Shown: positions 34,526 through 45,575 of the stretch, piece by piece
Numbering within the stretch: the first letter of the stretch is position 1
Layout of the letters: each line of letters starts with the position of its first letter
Source: a bacterium
GTDB lineage: Bacteria; Bacillota; Bacilli; Lactobacillales; Streptococcaceae
Assembly (NCBI GenBank): GCA_905221065.1
Contig: CAJNBS010000006.1
Location: 1 to 64,000, forward strand
DNA: 64,000 nt
Direction of reading: 5' to 3'
Program-made: the position numbers and the translations under genes
Notes under the pieces: model-generated
Told to the model about the DNA's origin: nothing
Seen by the model: only the letters and a program-made list of their open reading frames with translations
Database searches by the model: none

Positions 34526-34865
34526 AAGATATAGGATTTTGTATTCTCCTAGAGTGATTGATAGTCTGGATAAAATATATCAGTATATAGCGGAGGAAAT
34601 TGGTTCTGTAGAGGCTGCGAGACGAAAAGTAGCCAATATTAGAAAAGATATTAATCGGCTAGAAATTTTCCCCCAAGCTGGATTTGATGCCGATGAAAAA
34701 TTTGGTAAGAAATTAGATCCTCACTACCAAACGCGAGGGTTGACCTTGAGTAAGGATTACATCGTATTATATACAATTGTTAAGGATACCGTCAGACTTG
34801 CTTATTTACTCCCTTCAAAAAGTGATTACATGAAATTATTTAAGACTAAGTCAAGATACGACTAA
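34515..34865 (+). CDS. RelE/ParE family toxin
   Basis: 116 aa. It starts YRILYSPRVIDSLDKIYQYI and ends with a DYIVLYTIVKDTVRLAYLLP strand pair, the RelE/ParE fold. RelE types cut mRNA on ribosomes and ParE types hit gyrase; the sequence does not decide between them. The full-length frame suggests an active module. The pair is inserted between the ROK kinase and the RpiR regulator, flanked by two copies of one terminator. Confidence 0.85.
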   Translation: MNYKRYRILYSPRVIDSLDKIYQYIAEEIGSVEAARRKVANIRKDINRLEIFPQAGFDADEKFGKKLDPHYQTRGLTLSKDYIVLYTIVKDTVRLAYLLPSKSDYMKLFKTKSRYD

Positions 34866-34903
34866 TTCATAATCTAGAAGAGGGATGTTTAGTGACGAAT
34901 AAA

Positions 34904-34938
34904 AATCCTAGTTTGGCTCAGCCAAACTAGGATTTTCT
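34904..34938. terminator. Bidirectional terminator (copy 2 of the direct repeat)
   Basis: CCTAGTTTGG-CTCAG-CCAAACTAGG between A and T runs, ending the toxin gene on the plus strand and nanR on the minus strand. The nanR TAG stop is formed by its right arm. Confidence 0.9.
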
Positions 34939-35778
34939 GACGCGTTTTTGTCTACGATAGCCGTTTAGTTTCTTATTTTCCCAGTAGCTATTAAAGATTT
35001 TTTCCTTGTTTTCACGATTGATTTCTAAAAAGTAGGCATAAATCAAATCGATAAAGAAGAGCATAGGGAGTTGAGCGGATATTCGTTGAATGTAGGAAGA
35101 TTGGCTGTGGCTAGCAACAAGAACAGTCTCTGTATAGGTCTGGCTATCTTTATTGGGAACACTTGAAAAGAGTACAGTCTTTGCCCCCATCTCCTTGGCA
35201 TCTAATAAACTGTCTAAAATAGAAGGAGTTGTACCAGAAAGGGAGAAACCGAGTACGAGACAATTCTCATCCATAATGCTGGTCGTCCAAGCAAAACCGT
35301 CTTGGTCGGTCAAGGCCTCGCAGACCACACCCAGACGCATGAAGCGCAATTTCATTTCACGGGCGACAAGGCCAGAACTCCCTGTTCCGAAGAAGTAGAC
35401 ACGCTCAGCATCTTCGATTAGCTGGGCAATTCGCTCTAGTTGGACTTCGTCAATCAAGTCCTGTGTTTGTTCTCTCATACTGCTATAGCTTCTGAGGACT
35501 CGTTTGGTCAGTGGACTATGTTTGTGAGAATGGGTGTCTTGTTTCTCTGCTTGGTGTTGGTATTGGAAAATAAATTCTCGGTAGCCAGTAAAGCCACACT
35601 TTTTAGCAAAGCGGGTCAAAGCAGCTTGAGAAATATGTAATTTTTGAGTAACCTGCTGAGAAGATAAATCATCTGCAATGGTTTCAGATTGTAAAAAATA
35701 GCGAGCGATTTCTTGCTCTAAGTCTGTCATTTCTTCGAAGTGGGAATCAATGAGGGTTGCTATATCTGGTTTGTCCAT
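34927..35778 (-). CDS. nanR: RpiR family regulator of the sialic acid genes
   Basis: 283 aa. The N-terminal helix-turn-helix (about 1-77) contains TQKLHISQAALTRFAKKCGFTGYREF, and the SIS sugar-phosphate-binding domain follows (about 115-250; FFGTGSSG, GFSLSGTT). Pneumococcal NanR at the same place regulates this locus; ManNAc-6-P is a plausible ligand. The likely sites are the TGAAA-N4-TTTCA palindromes at 26588 and 32161. It is convergent with the RelBE module and divergent from pbp2b. TTTAAAGGAGCC precedes its ATG. Confidence 0.9.
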   Translation of the reverse strand: MDKPDIATLIDSHFEEMTDLEQEIARYFLQSETIADDLSSQQVTQKLHISQAALTRFAKKCGFTGYREFIFQYQHQAEKQDTHSHKHSPLTKRVLRSYSSMREQTQDLIDEVQLERIAQLIEDAERVYFFGTGSSGLVAREMKLRFMRLGVVCEALTDQDGFAWTTSIMDENCLVLGFSLSGTTPSILDSLLDAKEMGAKTVLFSSVPNKDSQTYTETVLVASHSQSSYIQRISAQLPMLFFIDLIYAYFLEINRENKEKIFNSYWENKKLNGYRRQKRVRKS

Positions 35779-35938
35779 AGAAAGGCTCCTTTAAATGAGT
35801 CGTATTGGAAAAAGACTGGGTCATCGAATGTTTACATTTATTATATCATATAATGTAGGGATGGATAAATAAAATCGTATTTTCCTGTAAAAAGGAAAAA
35901 GCTCCCTTCTTTTCCATAATTTTCTTCTCAAATTATGG

Positions 35939-35944
35939 TACAAT
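35939..35944 (+). promoter_or_regulatory. Extended -10 promoter of pbp2b
   Basis: TGGTACAAT (TACAAT at 35939-35944) lies 39 bp before the start codon; no strong -35 is present. Confidence 0.65.
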
Positions 35945-35982
35945 GAAGAGTAAGATTTTAAATAGAAATGAGACTGATTTGT

Positions 35983-38025
35983 ATGAGAAAATTTGATAGC
36001 CATTCGATTCCGATTCGGCTTAATTTATTGTTTTCAATTGTCATTTTACTCTTTATGACCATTATTGGTCGTTTGTTGTATATGCAGGTTTTGAACAAGG
36101 ATTTTTACGAAAAAAAGCTAGCCTCAGCTAGTCAGACCAAGGTCACAACCAGTTCTGCCCGTGGGGAAATCTATGATGCTAGTGGAAAACCTTTGGTAGA
36201 AAATACTTTAAAGCAGGTTGTTTCCTTTACGCGTAGTAATAAAATGACGGCTAAAGATCTGAAAGAAATTGCTAGTCAGTTACTGGGATATGTGAGCATC
36301 ACTTCGCCAAATTTGACAGAACGCCAGCTGGCAGATTACTATTTGGCTGATCCTGAAATCTATAAAAAAACAGTAGAGGCTCTCCCAAGTGAGAAACGCT
36401 TGGATTCAGATGGCAATCGCCTATCCGAATCAGAACTGTATAACAATGCGGTCGATAGCGTTCAAGCGAGTCAACTAAACTATACAGAGGATGAAAAGAA
36501 AGAAATCTATCTTTTTAGTCAGTTAAATGCCGTTGGAAACTTTGCGACAGGAACCATTGTGACAGATGCCTTGACAGATACCCAGATTGCTCTGATTGCC
36601 TCTGCTTCGAAACAATTACCCGGCGTCAGCATCTCAACTTCATGGGATCGAAAAGTTCTAGAAACTTCCCTTTCTTCTATAGTAGGTAGTGTATCCAGTG
36701 AAAAAGCTGGTCTCCCAGCGGAAGAAGCAGATGCCTATCTTAAAAAAGGTTATTCTCTAAATGACCGTGTGGGGACCTCTTATCTAGAAAAGCAATACGA
36801 GGAAACCTTGCAAGGTAAACGCTCAGTGAAGGAAATTCATCTAGATAAGTACGGTAACATGGAAAGTGTCGAAAATATCGAAGCTGGTACCAAAGGGAAT
36901 AATATTAAACTGACCATTGATTTGGCCTTCCAAGATAGCGTGGATGCTTTGCTGAAAAGTTATTTCAATTCAGAGTTGGGAAATGGTGGGGCCAAGTATT
37001 CTGAGGGTGTGTATGCAGTCGCCCTTAACCCCAAAACAGGTGCTGTGTTATCCATGTCAGGGATTAAACATGACCTGAAAACGGGAGAGTTGACGCCTGA
37101 TTCCTTGGGAACGGTAACCAATGTCTTTGTCCCAGGTTCAGTTGTCAAAGCAGCGACCATCAGCTCTGGTTGGGAAAATGGAGTCTTGTCAGGAAACCAG
37201 ACCTTGACAGACCAGTCCATTGTCTTTCAAGGTTCAGCCCCAATTAATTCTTGGTATACTGCCTTTTCTGGGCCAATGCCGATTACGGCGGTTCAAGCTT
37301 TGGAGTATTCATCCAATACTTATATGGTCCAAACAGCCTTAGGTCTTATGGGGCAGACCTATCAACCTAATATGTTTGTGGGCACCAGCAATCTAGAGTC
37401 TGCTATGGGGAAACTGCGTTCAACCTTTGGCGAATATGGCTTGGGGTCTGCGACCGGAATTGACCTACCAGATGAATCTACTGGATTTATTCCTAAAGAC
37501 TATGATTTTGCCAATTACATCACCAATGCCTTTGGACAGTTTGATAACTATACGCCGATGCAATTGGCTCAGTATGTAGCAACTATTGCAAATGATGGTG
37601 TTCGTGTGGCTCCTCGTATTGTTGAAGGTATTTATGGCAATAATGATAAGGGAGGATTGGGTGACTTGATTCAGCAACTGCAACCGACTGAGATGAATAA
37701 GGTCAATATATCCAACTCTGATATGAGCATCTTGCACCAAGGTTTTTATCAGGTTGCTCATGGGACTAGCGGATTGACAACCGGACGTGCCTTTTCAAAT
37801 GGTGCCTTGGTATCCATTAGCGGAAAAACGGGGACAGCCGAAAGCTATGTGGCAGATGGTCAGCAAGCAACCAATACCAATGCGGTGGCCTATGCCCCAT
37901 CTGATAATCCCCAAATTGCTGTGGCAGTGGTCTTTCCGCATAATACCAATCTAACAAATGGTGTAGGACCTTCCATTGCGCGTGACATTATCAATCTGTA
38001 TCAAAAATACCATCCAATGAACTAG
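35983..38025 (+). CDS. pbp2B: Penicillin-binding protein 2b
   Basis: 680-aa class B transpeptidase of peripheral peptidoglycan synthesis and a main beta-lactam target. One N-terminal membrane helix (about 14-35) and a dimerisation domain precede the transpeptidase motifs S386-VVK, S443-SN and K615-TG. The motif positions equal the pneumococcal numbering as I remember it. T446 after SSN is unaltered. Residues 427-432 read AFSGPM, 476 is Gly and 489 is Ser, which differ from the susceptible pneumococcal form I remember. ATG 35983 ([10 protein letters not shown]) is the established start; an ATG 15 bases upstream is the alternative. Confidence 0.96.
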   Translation: MRKFDSHSIPIRLNLLFSIVILLFMTIIGRLLYMQVLNKDFYEKKLASASQTKVTTSSARGEIYDASGKPLVENTLKQVVSFTRSNKMTAKDLKEIASQLLGYVSITSPNLTERQLADYYLADPEIYKKTVEALPSEKRLDSDGNRLSESELYNNAVDSVQASQLNYTEDEKKEIYLFSQLNAVGNFATGTIVTDALTDTQIALIASASKQLPGVSISTSWDRKVLETSLSSIVGSVSSEKAGLPAEEADAYLKKGYSLNDRVGTSYLEKQYEETLQGKRSVKEIHLDKYGNMESVENIEAGTKGNNIKLTIDLAFQDSVDALLKSYFNSELGNGGAKYSEGVYAVALNPKTGAVLSMSGIKHDLKTGELTPDSLGTVTNVFVPGSVVKAATISSGWENGVLSGNQTLTDQSIVFQGSAPINSWYTAFSGPMPITAVQALEYSSNTYMVQTALGLMGQTYQPNMFVGTSNLESAMGKLRSTFGEYGLGSATGIDLPDESTGFIPKDYDFANYITNAFGQFDNYTPMQLAQYVATIANDGVRVAPRIVEGIYGNNDKGGLGDLIQQLQPTEMNKVNISNSDMSILHQGFYQVAHGTSGLTTGRAFSNGALVSISGKTGTAESYVADGQQATNTNAVAYAPSDNPQIAVAVVFPHNTNLTNGVGPSIARDIINLYQKYHPMN

Positions 38026-38035
38026 AAAGGAAATT

Positions 38036-38632
38036 ATGCTTTATCCAACACCCATTGCCAAGCTGATTGACAGTTATTCTAAGTTACCAGGTATCGGGAT
38101 TAAGACGGCTACGCGTCTGGCCTTTTATACGATTGGGATGTCTGATGATGACGTTAATGAATTTGCCAAAAATCTCCTTTCTGCTAAGAGAGAATTGACC
38201 TACTGTTCTATTTGTGGACGTTTGACAGACGACGATCCTTGTTCTATCTGTACCGATCCGACTCGTGACCAGACAACGATTTTAGTTCTTGAGGATAGTC
38301 GTGATGTGGCGGCTATGGAAAATATCCAAGAATACCACGGACTCTATCATGTCTTGCATGGACTCATTTCTCCCATGAATGGCATCAGTCCAGACGATAT
38401 CAATCTCAAGAGCCTCATGACTCGTCTTATGGATAGTGAGGTTTTAGAAGTGATTGTGGCGACTAATGCCACAGCAGATGGGGAAGCGACTTCGATGTAT
38501 CTTTCGCGTCTGCTCAAGCCAGCTGGGATAAAGGTTACTCGTCTGGCACGAGGGCTCGCTGTGGGAGCAGATATCGAGTATGCGGACGAAGTCACACTCT
38601 TACGAGCCATTGAAAATCGAACAGAGTTGTAA
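38036..38632 (+). CDS. recR: RecR, recombination mediator
   Basis: 198 aa. It works with RecO and RecF to load RecA on SSB-coated gaps. The helix-hairpin-helix ([19 protein letters not shown], about 14-35), a C4 zinc finger ([16 protein letters not shown]) and a Toprim domain ([12 protein letters not shown]) are visible. It follows pbp2b by 10 bp and shares its transcript. Confidence 0.97.
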   Translation: MLYPTPIAKLIDSYSKLPGIGIKTATRLAFYTIGMSDDDVNEFAKNLLSAKRELTYCSICGRLTDDDPCSICTDPTRDQTTILVLEDSRDVAAMENIQEYHGLYHVLHGLISPMNGISPDDINLKSLMTRLMDSEVLEVIVATNATADGEATSMYLSRLLKPAGIKVTRLARGLAVGADIEYADEVTLLRAIENRTEL

Positions 38633-38676
38633 GTGTAGACAAATTTACGAACTTCATCCATTTATAAAAAATCAAG

Positions 38677-38709
38677 GAGGCTGAAAATCGTTGATATCGG
38701 CCTCTTTTT
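38677..38709 (+). terminator. Terminator after recR
   Basis: GAGGCTGA pairs with TCGGCCTC (one G-U pair) and TTTTTG follows. Confidence 0.88.
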
Positions 38710-38764
38710 GTATAGTGTGATGAATAGTGTCAGGTTCAAGTTTTAAAAAACCAAGCAAATATGA

Positions 38765-38770
38765 TATACT
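38765..38770 (+). promoter_or_regulatory. Extended -10 promoter of ddl
   Basis: TGATATACT carries an extended -10 (TATACT at 38765-38770), 38 bp before the ddl start. Confidence 0.65.
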
Positions 38771-38807
38771 AAAGAGCGAGTATTCTAGTAGAATTAGGAC
38801 AAATAAT

Positions 38808-39851
38808 ATGAAACAAACGATTATTCTTTTATATGGTGGACGGAGTGCGGAACGCGAAGTCTCTGTCCTTTCAGCTGAAAGTGTTATGCGTGCGGTCAAT
38901 TATGACCGTTTCACAGTCAAGGCTTTCTTCATCAGCCAGTCAGGTGACTTTATCAAAACGCAGGAATTTAGTCAGACTCCGGGGCAAGAAGACCGTCTCA
39001 TGACCAATGCAACCATTGACTGGGATAAGAAAGTTGCACCAAGTGCCATCTACGAAGAAGGCGCAGTGGTCTTTCCAGTCCTTCACGGCCCGATGGGAGA
39101 AGATGGCTCTGTTCAAGGATTCTTGGAAGTTTTGAAAATGCCTTATGTCGGCTGTAATATCTTGTCATCCAGTCTTGCCATGGATAAAATCACGACTAAA
39201 CGTGTTTTGGAATCTGCTGGTATTGCCCAAGTTCCTTATGTGGCCATCGTTGAAGGTGATGATGTGACTGCTAAAATCTCTGAAGTGGAAGAAAGATTGA
39301 CTTATCCAGTCTTCACCAAACCATCAAACATGGGTTCAAGTGTCGGTATTTCTAAGTCTGAAAATCAAGAAGAACTCCGTCAAGCCTTGAAACTTGCCTT
39401 CCAATATGATAGCCGTGTTTTGGTTGAACAAGGGGTGAATGCCCGTGAAATCGAGGTTGGTCTCTTGGGCAACTACGATGTCAAGAGTACGCTGCCAGGA
39501 GAAGTTGTCAAGGATGTTGCCTTCTACGACTATGACGCCAAGTATATTGATAACAAGATTACTATGGATATTCCAGCCAAGATCAGTGATGATGTAGTAG
39601 CTGTCATGCGTCAAAATGCAGAAACGGCCTTCCGTGCGATTGGTGGCCTTGGTCTATCTCGTTGCGATTTCTTCTATACAGATAAGGGAGAGATTTTCCT
39701 AAACGAGCTTAATACCATGCCAGGTTTCACCCAGTGGTCTATGTACCCACTACTTTGGGATAATATGGGAATCAGCTACCCAGACCTAATCGAGCGTTTG
39801 GTTGATCTTGCCAAGGAAAGTTTTGACAAGCGCGAAGCGCATTTGCTATAA
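38808..39851 (+). CDS. ddl: D-alanine-D-alanine ligase
   Basis: 347-aa ATP-grasp enzyme that makes D-Ala-D-Ala for the peptidoglycan stem. Motifs: [35 protein letters not shown] and [14 protein letters not shown] 38808 ([11 protein letters not shown]) is chosen over an upstream frame that runs through the promoter. It uses the D-alanine made by Alr, and its product is attached by MurF, encoded next. Confidence 0.97.
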   Translation: MKQTIILLYGGRSAEREVSVLSAESVMRAVNYDRFTVKAFFISQSGDFIKTQEFSQTPGQEDRLMTNATIDWDKKVAPSAIYEEGAVVFPVLHGPMGEDGSVQGFLEVLKMPYVGCNILSSSLAMDKITTKRVLESAGIAQVPYVAIVEGDDVTAKISEVEERLTYPVFTKPSNMGSSVGISKSENQEELRQALKLAFQYDSRVLVEQGVNAREIEVGLLGNYDVKSTLPGEVVKDVAFYDYDAKYIDNKITMDIPAKISDDVVAVMRQNAETAFRAIGGLGLSRCDFFYTDKGEIFLNELNTMPGFTQWSMYPLLWDNMGISYPDLIERLVDLAKESFDKREAHLL

Positions 39852-39863
39852 AAATGAAAGAGA

Positions 39864-39923
39864 GGGTAGAAGCCAGAACCATCACTGCAAGGTGACTAGA
39901 GTTCTCGAGCTTCGACCCTTTTT
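39864..39923 (+). terminator. Hairpin between ddl and murF
   Basis: GGGT-A-GAAGC pairs with GCTTC-G-ACCC (one mismatch) and TTTTT follows. It ends 13 bases before the murF ATG, with the murF ribosome site AAAGGAG directly behind, so it may attenuate murF. Confidence 0.7.
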
Positions 39924-39935
39924 AAAGGAGTAGAA

Positions 39936-41306
39936 ATGAAACTTACAATTCACGAAGTTGCCCAAGCTGTTGGAGCTAAAAACGATGTTAGTCTTTTTGC
40001 GGATGCTCAGTTAGAAAAGGCTGAGTTTGACAGTCGTTTGATTGGGGAAGGGGACTTGTTTGTGCCACTTAAAGGTGCGCGTGATGGCCATGACTTTATC
40101 GAAACAGCTTTTGAAAATGGTGCAGCAGTAACCTTGTCTGAGAAAGAGGTCGCAAATCATCCTTACATTCTAGTAGACGATGTGTTGACTGCCTTTCAAC
40201 AACTAGCTGCCTACTATCTTGAGAAAACGGCTGTTGATGTCTTTGCTGTTACAGGTTCGAATGGTAAGACGACGACCAAGGATATGTTGGCGCACTTGCT
40301 ATCAACAACCTACAAGACCTACAAAACACAAGGCAATTACAATAACGAGATTGGCCTTCCTTACACAGTTCTCCATATACCTGAGGGGACAGAAAAGTTG
40401 GTTTTGGAGATGGGGCAGGATCACTTGGGAGATATTCATCTCTTGTCAGAATTGGCTCATCCAAAAACAGCCATCGTGACCTTGGTTGGAGAAGCACATT
40501 TGGCCTTTTTCAAAGACCGTTCGGAAATCGCTAAAGGGAAAATGCAAATTGCTGATGGCATGCCTGAAGGTTCTTTGCTTTTGGCACCGGCTGACTCTAT
40601 TGTAGAGGCCTACTTGCCAGCTGATAAAAAGGTGGTTCGTTTTGGGCAAGGAGCAGAGCTGGAAATTACAGGCTTGATTGAGCGCAAGGATAGTCTGACT
40701 TTTAAGGCCAATTTCCTAGAACAAGCCCTTGATTTGCCAGTGACAGGTAAGTACAATGCCACTAATGCCATGATTGCATCCTATATTGCCCTACAAGAAG
40801 GAGTGTCAGAGGAGCAAATTCGTCAGGCCTTCCAAAATCTTGAATTGACCCGCAACCGTACAGAGTGGAAGAAAGCAGCCAATGGAGCAGATATTCTGTC
40901 TGACGTATACAATGCCAATCCAACTGCTATGAAGTTGATTTTAGAGACTTTTTCGGCTATTCCAGCCAACGAAGGGGGGAAGAAAATCGCTGTCTTAGCA
41001 GACATGAAGGAACTGGGTGACCAGTCTGTTCAACTCCATAATCAGATGATTTTGAGCCTCTCGCCAGATGTGCTGGATACCGTTATTTTCTACGGAGAAG
41101 ATATCGCAGAATTGGCCCAACTTGCCAGTCAAATGTTCCCAATCGGCCATGTTTACTACTTCAAAAAAACGGCCGACGAGGATCAATTTGAAGACCTAGT
41201 CAAGCAGGTTAAGGAAAGACTCAGTGCCAATGATCAAATCTTGCTCAAGGGCTCTAACTCCATGAATCTAGCTAAGCTGGTAGAAAGTTTAGAAAATGAA
41301 TGCTAG
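39936..41306 (+). CDS. murF: MurF, UDP-MurNAc-tripeptide:D-Ala-D-Ala ligase
   Basis: 456-aa ATP-dependent ligase for the last cytoplasmic step of the UDP-MurNAc-pentapeptide. P-loop VTGSNGKTTTKDM near residue 107, NYNNEIGLP and the Mur C-terminal domain (VYNANPTAMK) are present. AAAGGAGTAGAA precedes its start. It overlaps the NUDIX gene by 11 bases. Confidence 0.97.
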   Translation: MKLTIHEVAQAVGAKNDVSLFADAQLEKAEFDSRLIGEGDLFVPLKGARDGHDFIETAFENGAAVTLSEKEVANHPYILVDDVLTAFQQLAAYYLEKTAVDVFAVTGSNGKTTTKDMLAHLLSTTYKTYKTQGNYNNEIGLPYTVLHIPEGTEKLVLEMGQDHLGDIHLLSELAHPKTAIVTLVGEAHLAFFKDRSEIAKGKMQIADGMPEGSLLLAPADSIVEAYLPADKKVVRFGQGAELEITGLIERKDSLTFKANFLEQALDLPVTGKYNATNAMIASYIALQEGVSEEQIRQAFQNLELTRNRTEWKKAANGADILSDVYNANPTAMKLILETFSAIPANEGGKKIAVLADMKELGDQSVQLHNQMILSLSPDVLDTVIFYGEDIAELAQLASQMFPIGHVYYFKKTADEDQFEDLVKQVKERLSANDQILLKGSNSMNLAKLVESLENEC

Positions 41307-41907
41307 TGATTTTGTCAAGTATTTGCAAAGAATGATTGCCATTACAGATACTGGGTTAACCTTTACAAAAGATTCTTTTGACCGTGAGCGCTATGAAGAC
41401 TTGCGAGGTCTTTTATCTGAAATGTTGAATCAGGTATCAGACCTTGATGCAGAAGAAGTGGCAGAAGTCTTGAAGCCAACTTCTGCTTATGCGACTCCGT
41501 TAATGGACGTCCGTGCTTGGATTGTTGAGGACGAAAAGATTTGTCTGGTTCGGGGACAAGGGGAGGATAGTTGGGCTTTGCCAGGTGGCTTTGGTGAAGT
41601 CGGCTATTCTCCAACCGAAAATATTCTCAAGGAAATTGAAGAAGAAACAGGTTTTGAAGCCAAAGTTGAAAGACTGCTAGCTGTTTTTGATACCAATCGT
41701 TTCCAACTACAGAGCAAACAGTATGCAAAATTTGTCTTTGAATGTAAGCTTCTCGATGGACAATTCCAAGAAAATCAAGAAATTGCAGACCTTCAATTTT
41801 TTGCTATTGACCAACTGCCGACCTTATCTGAAAAACGTATTACCAAGGAGCAAATAGAGATTCTTTGGCAGGTTTATCAAGGTCAGAGGGAGCAATATCT
41901 TGACTAA
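41296..41907 (+). CDS. NUDIX hydrolase
   Basis: 203 aa. The Nudix box G-x5-E-x7-REUXEE-type signature is seen as GGFGEVGYSPTENILKEIEEETGF (about residues 95-118). The N-terminal 60 residues resemble the small helical domain of ADP-ribose-type and CDP-choline-type Nudix proteins of Firmicutes. It should hydrolyse a nucleoside diphosphate derivative; the substrate is not evident. It is translationally coupled to murF. Confidence 0.9.
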   Translation: MNASDFVKYLQRMIAITDTGLTFTKDSFDRERYEDLRGLLSEMLNQVSDLDAEEVAEVLKPTSAYATPLMDVRAWIVEDEKICLVRGQGEDSWALPGGFGEVGYSPTENILKEIEEETGFEAKVERLLAVFDTNRFQLQSKQYAKFVFECKLLDGQFQENQEIADLQFFAIDQLPTLSEKRITKEQIEILWQVYQGQREQYLD

Positions 41908-41954
41908 GAAGATGATTATCGTATTTCTAAATCCATTTTTGACAAATAGCATGG

Positions 41955-41960
41955 TATAAT
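41955..41960 (+). promoter_or_regulatory. Extended -10 promoter upstream of the YwaF-like gene
   Basis: TGGTATAAT (TATAAT at 41955-41960), 38 bp before the start codon. Confidence 0.7.
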
Positions 41961-41997
41961 AAAATGCAGGAAAATTTTGAATCATGAGGAAGACTAG

Positions 41998-42702
41998 ATG
42001 AATTTATGGGATATTTTCTTTACGACCCAAGCAACAGAACCACCCAAATTTGACCTTTTTTGGTATGTCAGTATATTTACACTCTTGGCTTTGACCTTTT
42101 ATACAGCCTATCGTTATCGTGAAAAGAAGGGTTATCAACGATTTTTCCAAATCTTGCAGGCAGTTCAGTTAATCCTTCTCTATGGTTGGTACTGGGTCAA
42201 TCATATGCCACTGTCAGAAAGCTTACCCTTTTACCATTGCCGTATGGCTATGTTTGTGGTGCTTTTGCTTCCTGGTCAGTCCAAATATCGGCAGTATTTT
42301 GCATTACTAGGAACATTTGGGACATTAGCAGCCTTTGTTTATCCAGTGCCAGATCCTTATCCATTCCCGCATATTGCGATTTTATCCTTTATCTTTGGGC
42401 ACCTAGCTCTCATGGGAAATTCACTGGTTTATCTCTTGAGACAGTATGATGCAAGATTGCTAGATGTGAAGAGAATTTTTCTTATGACCTTTGGACTAAA
42501 TGCCTTAATTTTTGTGGTCAATTTAGTAACAGGTGGAGATTACGGATTCCTGACAAAACCGCCATTGGTTGGAGATCATGGCTTAGTAGCTAATTATTTG
42601 ATTGTTTCTCTGGCCTTGTCAGCAGCCATTACTTTGACCAAGAAAATCTTGGAACTATTTTTAGAACAAGAAGCAGAAAAAATGATTGCAAAGAAAGCTT
42701 AG
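41998..42702 (+). CDS. YwaF/TIGR02206 family membrane protein
   Basis: 234 aa with about seven membrane helices, of the uncharacterised YwaF family. HCRMAMFVVLLLPG and the GDYGFL region are conserved features of this group as I know it. It stands alone with its own promoter and terminator. No function known. Confidence 0.75.
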   Translation: MNLWDIFFTTQATEPPKFDLFWYVSIFTLLALTFYTAYRYREKKGYQRFFQILQAVQLILLYGWYWVNHMPLSESLPFYHCRMAMFVVLLLPGQSKYRQYFALLGTFGTLAAFVYPVPDPYPFPHIAILSFIFGHLALMGNSLVYLLRQYDARLLDVKRIFLMTFGLNALIFVVNLVTGGDYGFLTKPPLVGDHGLVANYLIVSLALSAAITLTKKILELFLEQEAEKMIAKKA

Positions 42703-42720
42703 AAATGAGCTTTCTTTTTT
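42690..42720 (+). terminator. Terminator after the YwaF-like gene
   Basis: GAAAGCT pairs with AGCTTTC, followed by TTTTTT. The left arm overlaps the stop codon. Confidence 0.85.
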
Positions 42721-42834
42721 GGCAATAGACAGATTGTTGTTGGCTACATAGAACAGAAAAATTCTTGTAAAGGAAAAGTGAAAAATTGGCTAGTAAATTT
42801 AGGAAAAAACTGAGCACAATCAGATTTTTTGTGT

Positions 42835-42840
42835 TATAAT
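42835..42840 (+). promoter_or_regulatory. Promoter of the ftsA-ftsZ cluster
   Basis: TGTTATAAT, an extended -10 (TATAAT at 42835-42840), 82 bp upstream of ftsA, giving a leader of about 75 nt. Confidence 0.7.
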
Positions 42841-42921
42841 ATTCTGTGAATAGCTATGCCCATGTTTAGCTATGGAATATTACGAAGTGAGAAACTTGGA
42901 AGATAGAGAGGATGCGATGTA

Positions 42922-44295
42922 ATGGCTAGAGAAGGCTTTTTTACAGGTCTAGATATTGGAACAAGCTCTGTCAAGGTGCTTGTAGCCGAGCAGAGAAATG
43001 GTGAATTAAATGTAATTGGCGTGAGTAATGCCAAAAGTAAAGGTGTAAAGGATGGAATTATAGTTGATATTGATGCAGCAGCAACTGCTATCAAATCAGC
43101 TATTTCCCAAGCGGAAGAGAAGGCTGGCATTTCAATCAAATCAGTGAATGTCGGCTTGCCTGGTAATCTTTTGCAGGTAGAACCAACTCAAGGGATGATT
43201 CCAGTAACATCTGATACAAAGGAAATTACGGATCAAGATGTTGAAAATGTTGTCAAATCAGCTTTGACGAAGAGTATGACACCTGACCGTGAAGTCATTA
43301 CCTTTATTCCTGAAGAATTTATTGTGGATGGTTTCCAAGGGATTCGTGACCCACGGGGCATGATGGGGGTTCGCCTTGAAATGCGTGGCTTGCTTTATAC
43401 AGGACCTCGTACTATCTTGCACAATTTGCGTAAGACGGTTGAGCGTGCAGGTGTTCAGGTTGAAAATGTTATCATTTCGCCACTAGCAATGGTTCAATCA
43501 GTTTTGAACGAAGGTGAACGTGAATTTGGTGCGACAGTGATTGATATGGGGGCAGGGCAAACGACTGTCGCTACAATCCGTAACCAAGAACTCCAGTTTA
43601 CCAATATTCTCCAAGAAGGTGGAGATTATGTAACTAAGGATATCTCTAAAGTCTTGAAAACTTCTCAGAAGTTGGCTGAAGGTTTGAAATTAAACTATGG
43701 AGAGGCTTATCCTCCTCTTGCAAGTAAAGAAACTTTCCAAGTAGAGGTTATTGGGGAAGTAGAACCTGTTGAAGTGACAGAAGATTACTTGTCAGAGATT
43801 ATTTCCGCACGAATCAAGCATATCTTTGAACAAATCAAACAAGACCTAGAAAGAAGACATTTATTGGATCTTCCTGGTGGAATTGTTTTAATCGGTGGAA
43901 ATGCTATTTTACCAGGTATGGTAGAATTGGCTCAAGAAGTCTTTGGTGTCCGTGTGAAACTCTATGTTCCAAACCAAGTTGGTATTCGCAATCCAGCCTT
44001 TGCGCATGTGATTAGTCTATCAGAATTCGCTGGACAATTGACAGAAGTCAATCTTTTGGCTCAAAGAGCAGTCAAGGGTGAGGTTGCTCTGACTCATCAA
44101 CCAATTAGTTTTGGAGGAATGATTCAGAAAACAGCTCAGTTTGTACAATCAACGCCTGTTCAACCAGCCCCTGCTCCAGAAGTAGAGCCGGTGGCGCCTA
44201 CAGAACCAATGGCGGATTTCCAACAAGCTTCACAAAATAAACCGAAATTAGCAGATCGTTTCCGTGGCTTGATCGGAAGCATGTTTGACGAATAA
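42922..44295 (+). CDS. ftsA: FtsA, actin-like division protein
   Basis: 457 aa. It tethers FtsZ to the membrane at midcell. The actin-fold ATP motif TGLDIGTSSVKVLV starts the protein, the SHS2/1C domain follows and the second phosphate motif is VIDMGAGQTTVA. A proline-rich linker (PVQPAPAPEVEPVAP) leads to the amphipathic tail RFRGLIGSMFDE that binds membrane. It is followed 16 bp later by ftsZ. Confidence 0.97.
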   Translation: MAREGFFTGLDIGTSSVKVLVAEQRNGELNVIGVSNAKSKGVKDGIIVDIDAAATAIKSAISQAEEKAGISIKSVNVGLPGNLLQVEPTQGMIPVTSDTKEITDQDVENVVKSALTKSMTPDREVITFIPEEFIVDGFQGIRDPRGMMGVRLEMRGLLYTGPRTILHNLRKTVERAGVQVENVIISPLAMVQSVLNEGEREFGATVIDMGAGQTTVATIRNQELQFTNILQEGGDYVTKDISKVLKTSQKLAEGLKLNYGEAYPPLASKETFQVEVIGEVEPVEVTEDYLSEIISARIKHIFEQIKQDLERRHLLDLPGGIVLIGGNAILPGMVELAQEVFGVRVKLYVPNQVGIRNPAFAHVISLSEFAGQLTEVNLLAQRAVKGEVALTHQPISFGGMIQKTAQFVQSTPVQPAPAPEVEPVAPTEPMADFQQASQNKPKLADRFRGLIGSMFDE

Positions 44296-44308
44296 AGAGG
44301 AAAAATAA

Positions 44309-45571
<1,263 letters not shown>

Positions 45572-45575
45572 GTAA

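Noticed and set aside
35870..35915. TTTTCC/GGAAAA hairpin between nanR and pbp2b
   Set aside because: Short, AT-rich and upstream of both divergent genes, so it is not a terminator of either; too weak to call.
42856..42906. 16-codon frame MPMFSYGILRSEKLGR in the ftsA leader
   Set aside because: No ribosome site upstream; it lies in an untranslated leader and is probably chance.
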